Source of the DNA: Desulfovibrio sp. A2
GTDB taxonomy: Bacteria > Desulfobacterota > Desulfovibrionia > Desulfovibrionales > Desulfovibrionaceae
DNA length: 16,426 nt
Assembly (NCBI RefSeq): GCF_000226255.1
Contig: NZ_AGFG01000021.1
Coordinates: 1 to 16,426, forward strand
Reading direction: 5' to 3'
Position numbers and translations under genes: made by a program
Shown: in pieces, positions 7,059-13,883 of the stretch
Layout of the letters: the number at the start of each line of letters is the position of its first letter
How positions within the stretch are numbered: position 1 is the first letter of the stretch
Notes under the pieces: generated by a model
What the model was told of the DNA's origin: nothing
Database searches by the model: none
The model's input: the letters and a program-made list of their open reading frames with translations, nothing else

Positions 7059-8327
7059 GTGACCAGCACCGCTACCGACGTAATCACCACCGACGTGATC
7101 ATATTCGGGGCCGGGGCCTCCGGCCTGTTCTGCGCCATGACCGCCGCCACGCGCGGCCGCCGCGTGACGCTGGTGGACCATGCCCGCGCCACCGGGCGCA
7201 AGGTGCGCGTTGCCGGGGGCGGCAAGTGCAACTTCACCAACCTGGAGATGCACGCCAGGCACTACGTGGGCGGCAACCCCCATTTTCCCAAGTCGGCCCT
7301 GGCCCGTTTCTCCCCGTGGGACATGGTGAGCCTGGTCTCTGAACATGACATCGCCTGGGAAGAACGCGAGCACGGCCAGCTGTTCTGCCTGCGTTCTGCC
7401 GACGACGTGGCCGACATGCTGGAAGCGCGCTGCCGCGCGGCAGGTTGCCGCTTTCTGCTGAGCCAGCGCATCGCGGGCGTGGAGCACGACGGGGACGCCT
7501 TCACGGTGGCCATTGCACCGGCGCAGGCCGCTGCCGCCGATGGAGACGATACCACGCAAGGGGGTACGCCAAGAGGCTCAACTGACGCCTCCGGCAAGGC
7601 CACCCGTCTGCGCGCCGCATCGCTGGTGGTGGCCACGGGCAGCCAAGCCTGGCCGCAAATCGGGGCCACCGACATAGGCCATCGCATCGCCCGGCAGTTC
7701 GGGCACAAGGTGACGCCCCCGCGCCCGGTGCTGGTGCCGCTGGTCATGGACTCGCAGTGGCCGCTGCACGGCCTTGCGGGCATCGCCCTGCCCGCCCGCG
7801 TGGTCACGGGAGGGGCAGCGTTCACCCTGCCCCTGCTGTTCACCCATCGGGGCATCAGCGGCCCGGCCACGTTGCAGGCATCCTGCTACTGGCATCCCGG
7901 CGCGCCGGTGGAAATCGACTTCCTGCCCGGCGAAAACCTTGAAGAACTGCTGCGCGCGCCGGAACACGGCAAGCTGCTGGCCCGCACCCTGCTGGGCCGT
8001 CTGCTGCCCGACCGGCTGGCGGAGCGGCTGCTGCTGCCGGAGATCGAAAACCGCAAGATAGCGGAACTGTCCAAGGCCGCCCGCGCCGCCCTGCACGCGG
8101 CCGTACACGCCCACGCCGCCGTGCCCGCAGGCACCGAAGGCATGCGCAAGGCAGAGGCCGCCGCGGGCGGCGTGAGCGTGGAGCACGTTTCCTCGCGCAG
8201 CATGGAAAGCGCGTTGCGGCCCGGCCTGTTCTTTACCGGAGAGGTACTGGACGTAACCGGCCAGCTTGGCGGCTACAACCTGCACTGGGCCTGGGCCAGC
8301 GGCAAGGCAGCCGGAGAGGTGGCGTAG
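7059..8327 (+). CDS. HI0933/BaiN-type NAD(P)/FAD-dependent oxidoreductase
   Basis: A 422-residue cytoplasmic flavoprotein of the HI0933-like family (usual length 390-420). The N-terminal Rossmann motif GAGASG (17-22) ends in the acidic LVDHA that binds FAD ribose. The family signature GRKVRVAGGGKCNFTN follows at 46-61. The C-terminal FAD-binding end contains FFTGEVLDVTGQLGGYN and HWAWASGKAAGE. The physiological substrate is unknown for most members. The start is uncertain: GTG 7059 gives a normal N-terminus but has no clear ribosome binding site; GTG 7095 or upstream TTG 6918 are possible, and residues before 7059 look like low-complexity translation. Residues 153-183 are an Ala/Asp/Gly/Thr-rich insertion that appears lineage-specific and may be a surface loop. 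A short hairpin follows the stop. Confidence 0.9.
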   Translation: MTSTATDVITTDVIIFGAGASGLFCAMTAATRGRRVTLVDHARATGRKVRVAGGGKCNFTNLEMHARHYVGGNPHFPKSALARFSPWDMVSLVSEHDIAWEEREHGQLFCLRSADDVADMLEARCRAAGCRFLLSQRIAGVEHDGDAFTVAIAPAQAAAADGDDTTQGGTPRGSTDASGKATRLRAASLVVATGSQAWPQIGATDIGHRIARQFGHKVTPPRPVLVPLVMDSQWPLHGLAGIALPARVVTGGAAFTLPLLFTHRGISGPATLQASCYWHPGAPVEIDFLPGENLEELLRAPEHGKLLARTLLGRLLPDRLAERLLLPEIENRKIAELSKAARAALHAAVHAHAAVPAGTEGMRKAEAAAGGVSVEHVSSRSMESALRPGLFFTGEVLDVTGQLGGYNLHWAWASGKAAGEVA

Positions 8328-8359
8328 CGCCACCGCCGCCCCTCCACCCGCCCCTTTCG

Positions 8360-8380
8360 CGTGGCATTTCCACGAATTTT
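8360..8380 (+). terminator. Short terminator-like hairpin after the flavoprotein
   Basis: CGTGG (8360-8364) pairs with CCACG (8370-8374) around a CATTT loop and is followed by AATTTT (8375-8380). The stem is only 5 bp but is followed at once by a T run, 32 bases after the flavoprotein stop. Confidence 0.5.
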
Positions 8381-8391
8381 CCCCCGCGCCC

Positions 8392-8420
8392 TTGCCTGTG
8401 GGCCGCGCGCGTCCTAACAT
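8392..8420 (+). promoter_or_regulatory. Possible sigma-70 promoter for the CNNM/CorC gene
   Basis: TTGCCT (8392-8397) and TAACAT (8415-8420) each match consensus at 4 of 6 bases and are separated by exactly 17 bases. Transcription would start near 8427, which coincides with the first possible ATG of the following gene and so argues for a later start codon. Confidence 0.4.
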
Positions 8421-8564
8421 CACGGAATGACACATGCGCGGTCCGACGATGCAGACCGGACATGGCCCGCGCCCCCGTTCCACAGGCCCTTCCGGCGGCC
8501 ACCACCCGCGCCCGGCCCGGCTGGCCCACTTGGCGCAATGCGCCCTCGCACCCCCCACACGCTC

Positions 8565-9950
8565 ATGGACGACACAGGCACATCCGGCTCCATCTATTTC
8601 GAGGCAGGCGTCATCGTCCTGCTCATCCTGATCAACGGGTTCTTCTCGCTGGCGGAAATGTCGCTGGTGGCCTCGCGCAAGGTGCGCCTGCGCCAGGACG
8701 CCGAACGCGGCGACAAGCGTTCGGCCACGGCCCTGCGCCTTTTGCGCGAGCCGGACCGGCTGTTCTCCACCGTGCAGATCGGCATCACCCTGGTGGGCAT
8801 CCTTACCGGGGCCTACGGCGGGGCGTCGCTTTCGGAACACCTGGCGGACGCGCTGGCCCGCGTGGACGTGCTGCGCCCCTACAGCGGCCCGCTGGCCTTC
8901 GGCCTGGTGATCCTGGCCATCACCTATCTCACGCTGGTGCTGGGCGAACTGGTGCCCAAGCGCATGGCCTTCGGCAACCCCGAGGCATGCGCCCGCCGCA
9001 CCGCTCCGTTCATGGCGCTGCTGCTGCGCGTGTCCATGCCGCTGGTGCAGTTGCTGAGCGCGTCGTCGCGCGCGGCCTCGCGCCTGCTGCGCCTGCCCGA
9101 GGGCGGCGACCGGGCCGTGACGGAAGAAGACATCCGGGGGCTCATCGGCGAGGGCGCGGCGTCGGGCGTGGTGGAGCACGCCGAGCGCGACATGCTGGAC
9201 CGCATCTTCCGGCTGGGCGACCGGCGGGCGGGGTCGCTGATGACCCACCGCTCGCAGGTGGAATGGCTGGACCTGGACATGCCCGACGAGGAAAACATGC
9301 TGCGCATCGCGCAGTCGTCCCATTCCTGCTTTCCCGTGGCGCGGGGCGACATCGCCGCCGCCACCGGGGTGCTGAAGGCGCGCGACTTCCTGGCCGCGCG
9401 GCTGGCAACCCCGGGCATTCCCATGGACGGTTTCATCCGGCAGCCGCTGTACATCCCCGAAACGGCGCGCGCCCTGACCCTGCTGGATATGTTCCGCCAT
9501 TCCGAAGGGCTGCCCTTCGCCCTGGTGGTGGACGAATACGGCGAGGTGCAGGGGGTGGTCACCCCCAACGACGTGCTGGAAGCCGTGGTGGGCGAACTGC
9601 CCGACGAAAGCGGCGACCCCGACCCGGCGGCCGTGCGCCGCGAGGACGGCAGCTGGCTGCTGGACGGGCTGCTGCCCTTCGACGAGATGTGCTCGCTGGC
9701 GGGGATGGGCGTGCCCGACGAATCGGACGGGACGGACGGACGGGGCGGGCGAGGCGACCGGCCCGGCTCGTACGAGACCCTGGCCGGATTCATGCTGCAC
9801 CGGCTGGGGCGCATGCCCGCCATGGGCGACGCCCTGCGCTGGCGCGGCCACCGCTTCGAGATCGTGGACATGGACGGCCGCCGCATCGACCGCGTGCTGG
9901 TGACCCCCGATCCCGAACGCGCCGACGACGTGGGCGACGATGCGCCGTAG
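8565..9950 (+). CDS. CNNM/CorC-type membrane protein with CBS domain pair
   Basis: A 461-residue membrane protein of the hemolysin-C/CorC/CNNM group. Hydrophobic segments at about 12-32, 68-84, 108-128 and 147-165 form the CNNM (DUF21) domain, with NGFFSLAEMSLVASRK (24-39) and the conserved GELVPKRMAF (127-136). A CBS pair follows: repeat 1 about 224-280, repeat 2 about 290-345 with VVDEYGEVQGVVTPNDVLEA. The CorC_HlyC domain is about 355-445, interrupted by a Gly/Asp/Arg-rich loop (385-402). Family members are linked to magnesium or cobalt transport and tolerance; haemolysis is a historical label. The start is ambiguous: ATG 8427 and 8538 are in frame but add low-complexity residues, and the likely promoter would start transcription at about 8427. 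I chose ATG 8565 because it begins just before the first membrane segment; no clear ribosome binding site is visible at any of them. Confidence 0.88.
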   Translation: MDDTGTSGSIYFEAGVIVLLILINGFFSLAEMSLVASRKVRLRQDAERGDKRSATALRLLREPDRLFSTVQIGITLVGILTGAYGGASLSEHLADALARVDVLRPYSGPLAFGLVILAITYLTLVLGELVPKRMAFGNPEACARRTAPFMALLLRVSMPLVQLLSASSRAASRLLRLPEGGDRAVTEEDIRGLIGEGAASGVVEHAERDMLDRIFRLGDRRAGSLMTHRSQVEWLDLDMPDEENMLRIAQSSHSCFPVARGDIAAATGVLKARDFLAARLATPGIPMDGFIRQPLYIPETARALTLLDMFRHSEGLPFALVVDEYGEVQGVVTPNDVLEAVVGELPDESGDPDPAAVRREDGSWLLDGLLPFDEMCSLAGMGVPDESDGTDGRGGRGDRPGSYETLAGFMLHRLGRMPAMGDALRWRGHRFEIVDMDGRRIDRVLVTPDPERADDVGDDAP

Positions 9951-10101
9951 GTGACGGTCTGCCCCCCCTGCGCGGCCCTGCCTCGCCTTGCGGACCCGTG
10001 CGCTTCCCTTTGCCGTCCAGCACCCCCCTGCCCTTGCACGTGCGGACGAAAGCATTACAGACTATCCGTGCGCAGGCGGTACGCCGCGCGGGGAGACGAA
10101 C

Positions 10102-10368
10102 ATGGCCACCGGATGGGCGGGCGACAGCGCCGTCAACGATCAGATACGCGACTCCATCGCCGACGAGGTGCAACGGGCGCGCGACAGCCTGCCCAAGGGG
10201 CCGGGCCTGGACTTTTGCGAGGAGTGCGGCGACCCCATTCCGGAAGCCCGGCGCAAGGCCTTGCCCGGCGTTCGCCTGTGCGTGACCTGCCAGCAGGAGG
10301 CCGACCGCGAAAGCCGGGTGGTTTCGCTGTACAACCGCAAGGGCAGCAAGGACAGCCAGTTGCGCTGA
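10102..10368 (+). CDS. YbiI-like DksA/TraR-family C4 zinc-finger protein
   Basis: An 88-residue protein, the same length as E. coli YbiI as I recall it. A four-cysteine zinc finger is formed by C39-x2-C42 and C60-x2-C63 within FCEECGDPIPEARRKALPG and VRLCVTCQ, the DksA/TraR signature. The N-terminal helical part is short, so it lacks the long DksA coiled coil that enters the RNA polymerase secondary channel. The C-terminal NRKGSKDSQLR strongly resembles the YbiI tail. A role at RNA polymerase is possible by family, but YbiI function is not established. ATG 10102 has GGGGAGA at 10090-10096, 5 bases upstream; an in-frame ATG at 9988 was rejected. A bidirectional terminator follows. A promoter may lie near TTGCAC (10034-10039), but I cannot place a convincing -10. 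Confidence 0.93.
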   Translation: MATGWAGDSAVNDQIRDSIADEVQRARDSLPKGPGLDFCEECGDPIPEARRKALPGVRLCVTCQQEADRESRVVSLYNRKGSKDSQLR

Positions 10369-10430
10369 CCGCAGCAGATCTGACAGGGGGGAGCGTGAAG
10401 CGCCCGGTACCTGGGCACGAGGCCAAAAGG

Positions 10431-10461
10431 AAGGGAGGAGCTTTGCGAAGCGCCTCCCTTT
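10431..10461. terminator. Bidirectional terminator between ybiI-like gene and cbiB
   Basis: AAGGGAGG (10431-10438) pairs with CCTCCCTT (10453-10460). After an A-G mismatch, GCTT (10440-10443) pairs with AAGC (10448-10451) around a TGCG loop. On the plus strand T and GCATTT follow; on the minus strand CCTTTT follows. The location between convergent genes fits termination in both directions. Confidence 0.8.
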
Positions 10462-10512
10462 GCATTTCCGGTCGATATTCTTTCGCCCGATGCCTTGCGG
10501 TGCGCCTGTCCG

Positions 10513-11574
10513 CTATGCCAGCACGCGCAGCAGCAGCGCCGCTCCCCACAGGCAGCCCGCCGCCACCAGCCCGGCCACGCGCAGGTGGCGCAGCAGCCCT
10601 TCCAGCCGGTCGGCGCCCCATGCGGGGGCGGAGGATGCGTCGCCAGCGGATTCCGAGTGCCTACAGGAGCAGGCACCGAAACCAGGCCAGGAACGCGGCC
10701 CCAGCACCGGCTTGTGCTTCACCACCCCGAAATAGGGCGTGGGACCGCCCATGGGCGCGCCGTGCAGCCACGCGACGGCGCTCATGGGCCAGCCCGCGTT
10801 GGGCGATTCCATGGTCCGGGCGTCGCGGGTCATGGGGCCGAAGCCCTGCCAGCCGCCGCGCACTTTCGCCAGCGGGGCGGACAGCCACAGGAACAACGCC
10901 GCCAGCCGCGCGGGCAGCCACGCCAGCACGTCGTCCAGCCGGGCACAGGCCCGGCCAAGGTCACGCCACTGTTCCGTGCGGTAACCCCACATGGAATCCA
11001 TGGTGCTCACCGCCTTGTAGCCCCACAGCGCGGCGGGGCCGCCCGCCAGCAGCCAGAACAGCGGGGCCACGAACCCGTCGTTGAAATTCTCGGCCAGAGT
11101 TTCCGCCAGCGCGCGGCGCAGATCCGGGCGATCCAGCTGCGCCGTATCGCGGCTGACCAGCATGGACACCGCCGCGCGGGCCTCGTCCGGCGTCCCGTGT
11201 TCGATGGCGTGCAGGGTGCGCCGCCCCTCGCGCAACAGGCTGCCCAAGGCCAGCCCGGCCCAGGCGAAATACACGGACGCCAGCGCGCCCAGCCAGGGAA
11301 GGCTGACCAGCCCCCACACGGCCAGAGCAACGCCGCCCGCCACCGCCACCACGGCAAACACACCCGCCCGGCGCAACGCGGCGGGGCGCGCCGCTTCCGG
11401 CTGACTGTCGGCATGGCGGCGGGCAAATGCCTCCGCCCGGCGCAACACCAGGCCCACCCCGCACACCGGGTGCGGCAGGCCGCGCGGGTCGCCCAGCCAC
11501 AGGTCCAGGGCCACGGCCAGCGGCGGCACGGCCAGCAGGCCCCATGCCCCCCACGCGCCCCACAGGGAATCCAT
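10513..11574 (-). CDS. cbiB: Adenosylcobinamide-phosphate synthase CbiB (CobD)
   Basis: A 353-residue membrane enzyme of cobalamin synthesis that attaches (R)-1-amino-2-propanol (or its phosphate) to adenosylcobyric acid. Family motifs are in order: DLWLGDPRGLPHPV (24-37), SRDTAQLD (141-148), ETLAENFNDGFVAPLFW (158-174), YKAVSTMDSMWGY (186-198) and SPNAGWP (257-263), followed by GGPTPYFG (276-283). Hydrophobic helices lie at about 12-27, 70-92, 95-112 and 334-350. Residues 293-322 hold an unusual stretch with CSC and Ser/Ala-rich sequence where the family normally runs directly into the last helix. ATG 11574 has GGAAGGG 5 bases upstream on the minus strand and overlaps the trmL stop by one base (TGATG), so it is probably translationally coupled to trmL. 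No other cobalamin gene is in the window. CobD is the name in the aerobic pathway. Confidence 0.95.
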   Translation of the reverse strand: MDSLWGAWGAWGLLAVPPLAVALDLWLGDPRGLPHPVCGVGLVLRRAEAFARRHADSQPEAARPAALRRAGVFAVVAVAGGVALAVWGLVSLPWLGALASVYFAWAGLALGSLLREGRRTLHAIEHGTPDEARAAVSMLVSRDTAQLDRPDLRRALAETLAENFNDGFVAPLFWLLAGGPAALWGYKAVSTMDSMWGYRTEQWRDLGRACARLDDVLAWLPARLAALFLWLSAPLAKVRGGWQGFGPMTRDARTMESPNAGWPMSAVAWLHGAPMGGPTPYFGVVKHKPVLGPRSWPGFGACSCRHSESAGDASSAPAWGADRLEGLLRHLRVAGLVAAGCLWGAALLLRVLA

Positions 11575-12032
11575 CAGCGCCCTTCCAGCGCCCCGGTGTG
11601 GGCCAGCGCCTGGTACAGCACGATGCCCGTGGCCGTGGACAGGTTCAGGCTGCGCACCTCGCCCCAGATGGGGATGCGCACGTGGTGGGGCGTGGCGTCC
11701 AGCACCTCTGCGGGCAGGCCGGTGGTTTCCGGCCCGAAGACAAGGGCATCCCGGTCCGTGAAGTCGAATTGGTGTACCGCCGTGCCCGCGCGGGCGCTGG
11801 TCATGACCAGGCGACGTTCGCGCCCCGGCCCGTCAAGATAGGCCTGCCAGTCCGGCCACACGGAAAGATCCACGTGCGGCCAGTAGTCCAGCCCGGCCCG
11901 CTTCAGATAGCGGTCGTCCAGGCTGAAGCCCAGCGGTTCGATGAGGTGCAGCGCGGTGCGCGTGGCCGCGCACAGCCGCGCCACGTTGCCCGTGTTGGGC
12001 GGAATTTCGGGATGATACAGAACGATGTGCAT
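11574..12032 (-). CDS. trmL: tRNA (cytidine/uridine-34 2'-O)-methyltransferase TrmL
   Basis: A 152-residue SPOUT-class methyltransferase, near the E. coli TrmL/YibK length (157). It 2'-O-methylates the wobble nucleotide 34 of certain leucine tRNAs using S-adenosylmethionine; such enzymes act as dimers in the cytoplasm. The three SPOUT motifs are intact: PNTGNVARLCAAT (12-24), VFGPETTGLP (98-107) and IPIWGEVRSLNLSTATGI (120-137), the last forming the trefoil knot that holds the cofactor. ATG 12032 starts exactly at the first family strand (MHIVLYHPEIPPN); the open frame extends 51 codons further but that part is not family-like. The ribosome binding site is weak (GGTG-like). The gene follows the GH3 gene after a 159-base gap and is coupled to cbiB by a TGATG overlap. 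Confidence 0.95.
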   Translation of the reverse strand: MHIVLYHPEIPPNTGNVARLCAATRTALHLIEPLGFSLDDRYLKRAGLDYWPHVDLSVWPDWQAYLDGPGRERRLVMTSARAGTAVHQFDFTDRDALVFGPETTGLPAEVLDATPHHVRIPIWGEVRSLNLSTATGIVLYQALAHTGALEGR

Positions 12033-12191
12033 GCGGTGACACCATGAAAGAGGGGGTTGCGCCGTGCGGCTGGCAGTCGGAAGCGGGACGTGCCGGAACG
12101 GGGCGCACCCTACCCGCGATGGAGGGGGAAGAAAAGACCGGATGGCACACGCGTTCCGGCGCACCGAACAGCCGACAACGCCCAACAGCAG
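12033..12191 (-). other. Gap between the GH3 gene and trmL
   Basis: This 159-base stretch contains no gene I can support. On the minus strand CCGGA (12159-12155) could pair with TCCGG (12142-12138), followed by TCTTTTCTTCC: a weak terminator candidate for the upstream pdxA-hyuA-GH3 block. If it works, trmL-cbiB need their own promoter, which I cannot locate. Confidence 0.3.
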
Positions 12192-13883
12192 CTACGGCGC
12201 GGTGGTGGTGCCCACGCCGATGCCCACCCGACCTTGTTCGGCATCGTCCCCGGCATCCGGCAGCACGGGCACGCCAAGGCCGCTGCCGCCCAACGGGGCA
12301 TCGCCCGCGCGCAGCAGCCCCTTCAGCCGGGCGATGCGCTGGTACGACTGGCGGATGCGCTCTTCGGAAATGCGTCCCGACTGCACGAGGGCGGTCAGCG
12401 TCGCATGCACCCGCGCCGCCAGGTCCGGCTGCCAGCGCAGGTTGTTGCCGAACAGCAGAATGTCCGCCCCGGCGTCCACGGCGCGAAACACCACCTCTTC
12501 CAACGAATAGCGGTCCGTAATCGCGCCCATCTGCAAGTCGTCGGTGATGACCACGCCCCGCCAGCCCAAGTCGCGGCGCAGCAGGCCGTCGATGGTCGCC
12601 CGCGACAGGGTGGCCGGGTGCGCCGCATCCAGCCGGTTGTCGTACAGGTGGCCCACCATGACCATGCCGCCCCAGCCGTCGGCCCAGGCATTGCCCGCCG
12701 GGCGCAGCAGCGTGCGGTAGGGCAGCAGTTCCTCGGGCCTGCGGGTGGCGGACACGTCGGTGACGCCCAGGTGCGAATCGGCGCGGGCGCTGCCGTGGCC
12801 GGGAAAATGCTTGAGGCACGAAACCACGCCCGCATGGGCCATGCCGTTGATGAACGCCGCCGCGTGGGCCGCCACCGCGCGCGGGTCGCGCCCGTAGGCC
12901 CGGCCCAGCCTGCCGATGGCCGGGCTGTCCGGGTTCACGTCCACGTCCACCACCGGCGCGAAGTTCAGGTTCACGCCAACGTCGGCCAGTTCGCGCCCCA
13001 TGGCCACGGCGCGCAGCCGGGTTTCGCCCACCGAGCCCTGCCCCAGCTGGCGCGCCGGAGGATACTGGGTGAAGCCGCGCTCCGGCTTCAGCCGTTGCAC
13101 CCGGCCGCCCTCCTGGTCCACGGCCACGAACAGCGGCAATCCGGCGGGGGAAGCGGCGGCCGCCGCCTGCAACGCGGCGGACAGCCCGCGCACCTGTTTT
13201 GGGGAAATGACGTTGCGCTCCGGGCTGCCGGTGGTCACGTCGCGGTCGAACAGGATGACCCCGCCCACGCGCCCGGCGCGGATGTCGTCCAGCACCTCGT
13301 TGACGCCGTAGCTGGCCCCTTTTCCGGCGGTCCCGTGGGCACTGGCTGTCCCGGTGGTCCCGGCGGCACCGACCTTGGTGGCGTTGTGTTTGGCGCGGCC
13401 CTGGTGCAGCAGCGCGCCCATGCCCAGCATGTCGCTTGCGGAGGGGGCCACGGCCTGCGGCTGCGCGCCGCGAAACCCCACCATGAGCATCTGACCGATC
13501 ATGTCGGAAAGCGAGGGGGAAGACGCGCCCGCTGGCGTTCCCGCGCGGGCGTCGGGCTGCGCCTTGGTCCCCCCGGGGGTTGCGGCCGCCGCCCCTTTGG
13601 GCACCGTGGGACTGGTGACGCCGGGCACTGTCGGGCTTTTGGGCGCGCCCACCACGGGGGCCGCGACGGCAGGGGGCGTCGGCACCTTGGGCGTAGCCAC
13701 CGTGGCGTTGGCCGATGCGGCCAGGGCCGCTGGCGCACGCAACACGCCAGCAAGGCCGGGGGGCATCCCTCCGCCGCCCGGCAGCACGGTGCAGGCCAGC
13801 GCGAAGGCAGCGACAAGCAACGGCAGGCAGGCGCGCCGGACGAACTCCATCCGCCCCGCGCCCCGGCAAAAATCCTTTTTCAC
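12192..13883 (-). CDS. Exported GH3-family glycosidase, NagZ-like beta-N-acetylhexosaminidase
   Basis: A 563-residue glycoside hydrolase family 3 protein. Catalytic-domain motifs are intact: DQEGGRVQRL (256-265), FAPVVDVDVNP (308-318), KHFPGHG (358-364) with DSH (369-371) forming the NagZ general acid/base loop, and VVITDDLQMGAI (444-455) with the nucleophile in the D448-D449 pair. NagZ removes N-acetylglucosamine from muropeptides or similar glycans. E. coli NagZ is cytoplasmic and about 341 residues; this one has a basic N-terminus and hydrophobic segment (about 13-33, with C31 a poor lipobox) and a Pro/Thr/Ala-rich linker at 60-122, so it should be exported. A further Ala/Gly/Ser-rich insertion occupies about 140-195. 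GTG 13883 overlaps the previous stop as GTGA, suggesting coupled translation; ATG 13850 (M12) is the alternative and still keeps the hydrophobic segment. Confidence 0.92.
   Translation of the reverse strand: MKKDFCRGAGRMEFVRRACLPLLVAAFALACTVLPGGGGMPPGLAGVLRAPAALAASANATVATPKVPTPPAVAAPVVGAPKSPTVPGVTSPTVPKGAAAATPGGTKAQPDARAGTPAGASSPSLSDMIGQMLMVGFRGAQPQAVAPSASDMLGMGALLHQGRAKHNATKVGAAGTTGTASAHGTAGKGASYGVNEVLDDIRAGRVGGVILFDRDVTTGSPERNVISPKQVRGLSAALQAAAAASPAGLPLFVAVDQEGGRVQRLKPERGFTQYPPARQLGQGSVGETRLRAVAMGRELADVGVNLNFAPVVDVDVNPDSPAIGRLGRAYGRDPRAVAAHAAAFINGMAHAGVVSCLKHFPGHGSARADSHLGVTDVSATRRPEELLPYRTLLRPAGNAWADGWGGMVMVGHLYDNRLDAAHPATLSRATIDGLLRRDLGWRGVVITDDLQMGAITDRYSLEEVVFRAVDAGADILLFGNNLRWQPDLAARVHATLTALVQSGRISEERIRQSYQRIARLKGLLRAGDAPLGGSGLGVPVLPDAGDDAEQGRVGIGVGTTTAP

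Noticed and set aside
7578..10055. An 825-codon open frame on the minus strand.
   Set aside because: It is antisense to the flavoprotein and the CNNM/CorC gene, both with clear family motifs; its composition is His/Arg/Gln-rich without any motif.
10034..10066. Promoter for the YbiI-like gene from TTGCAC with a TACAGA or TATCC -10.
   Set aside because: The -35 is reasonable but no -10 matches more than 3 of 6 bases at acceptable spacing.
12033..12185. N-terminal extension of TrmL by 51 codons.
   Set aside because: TrmL proteins begin at the MHIVLYHPE strand; the extension has no family similarity.
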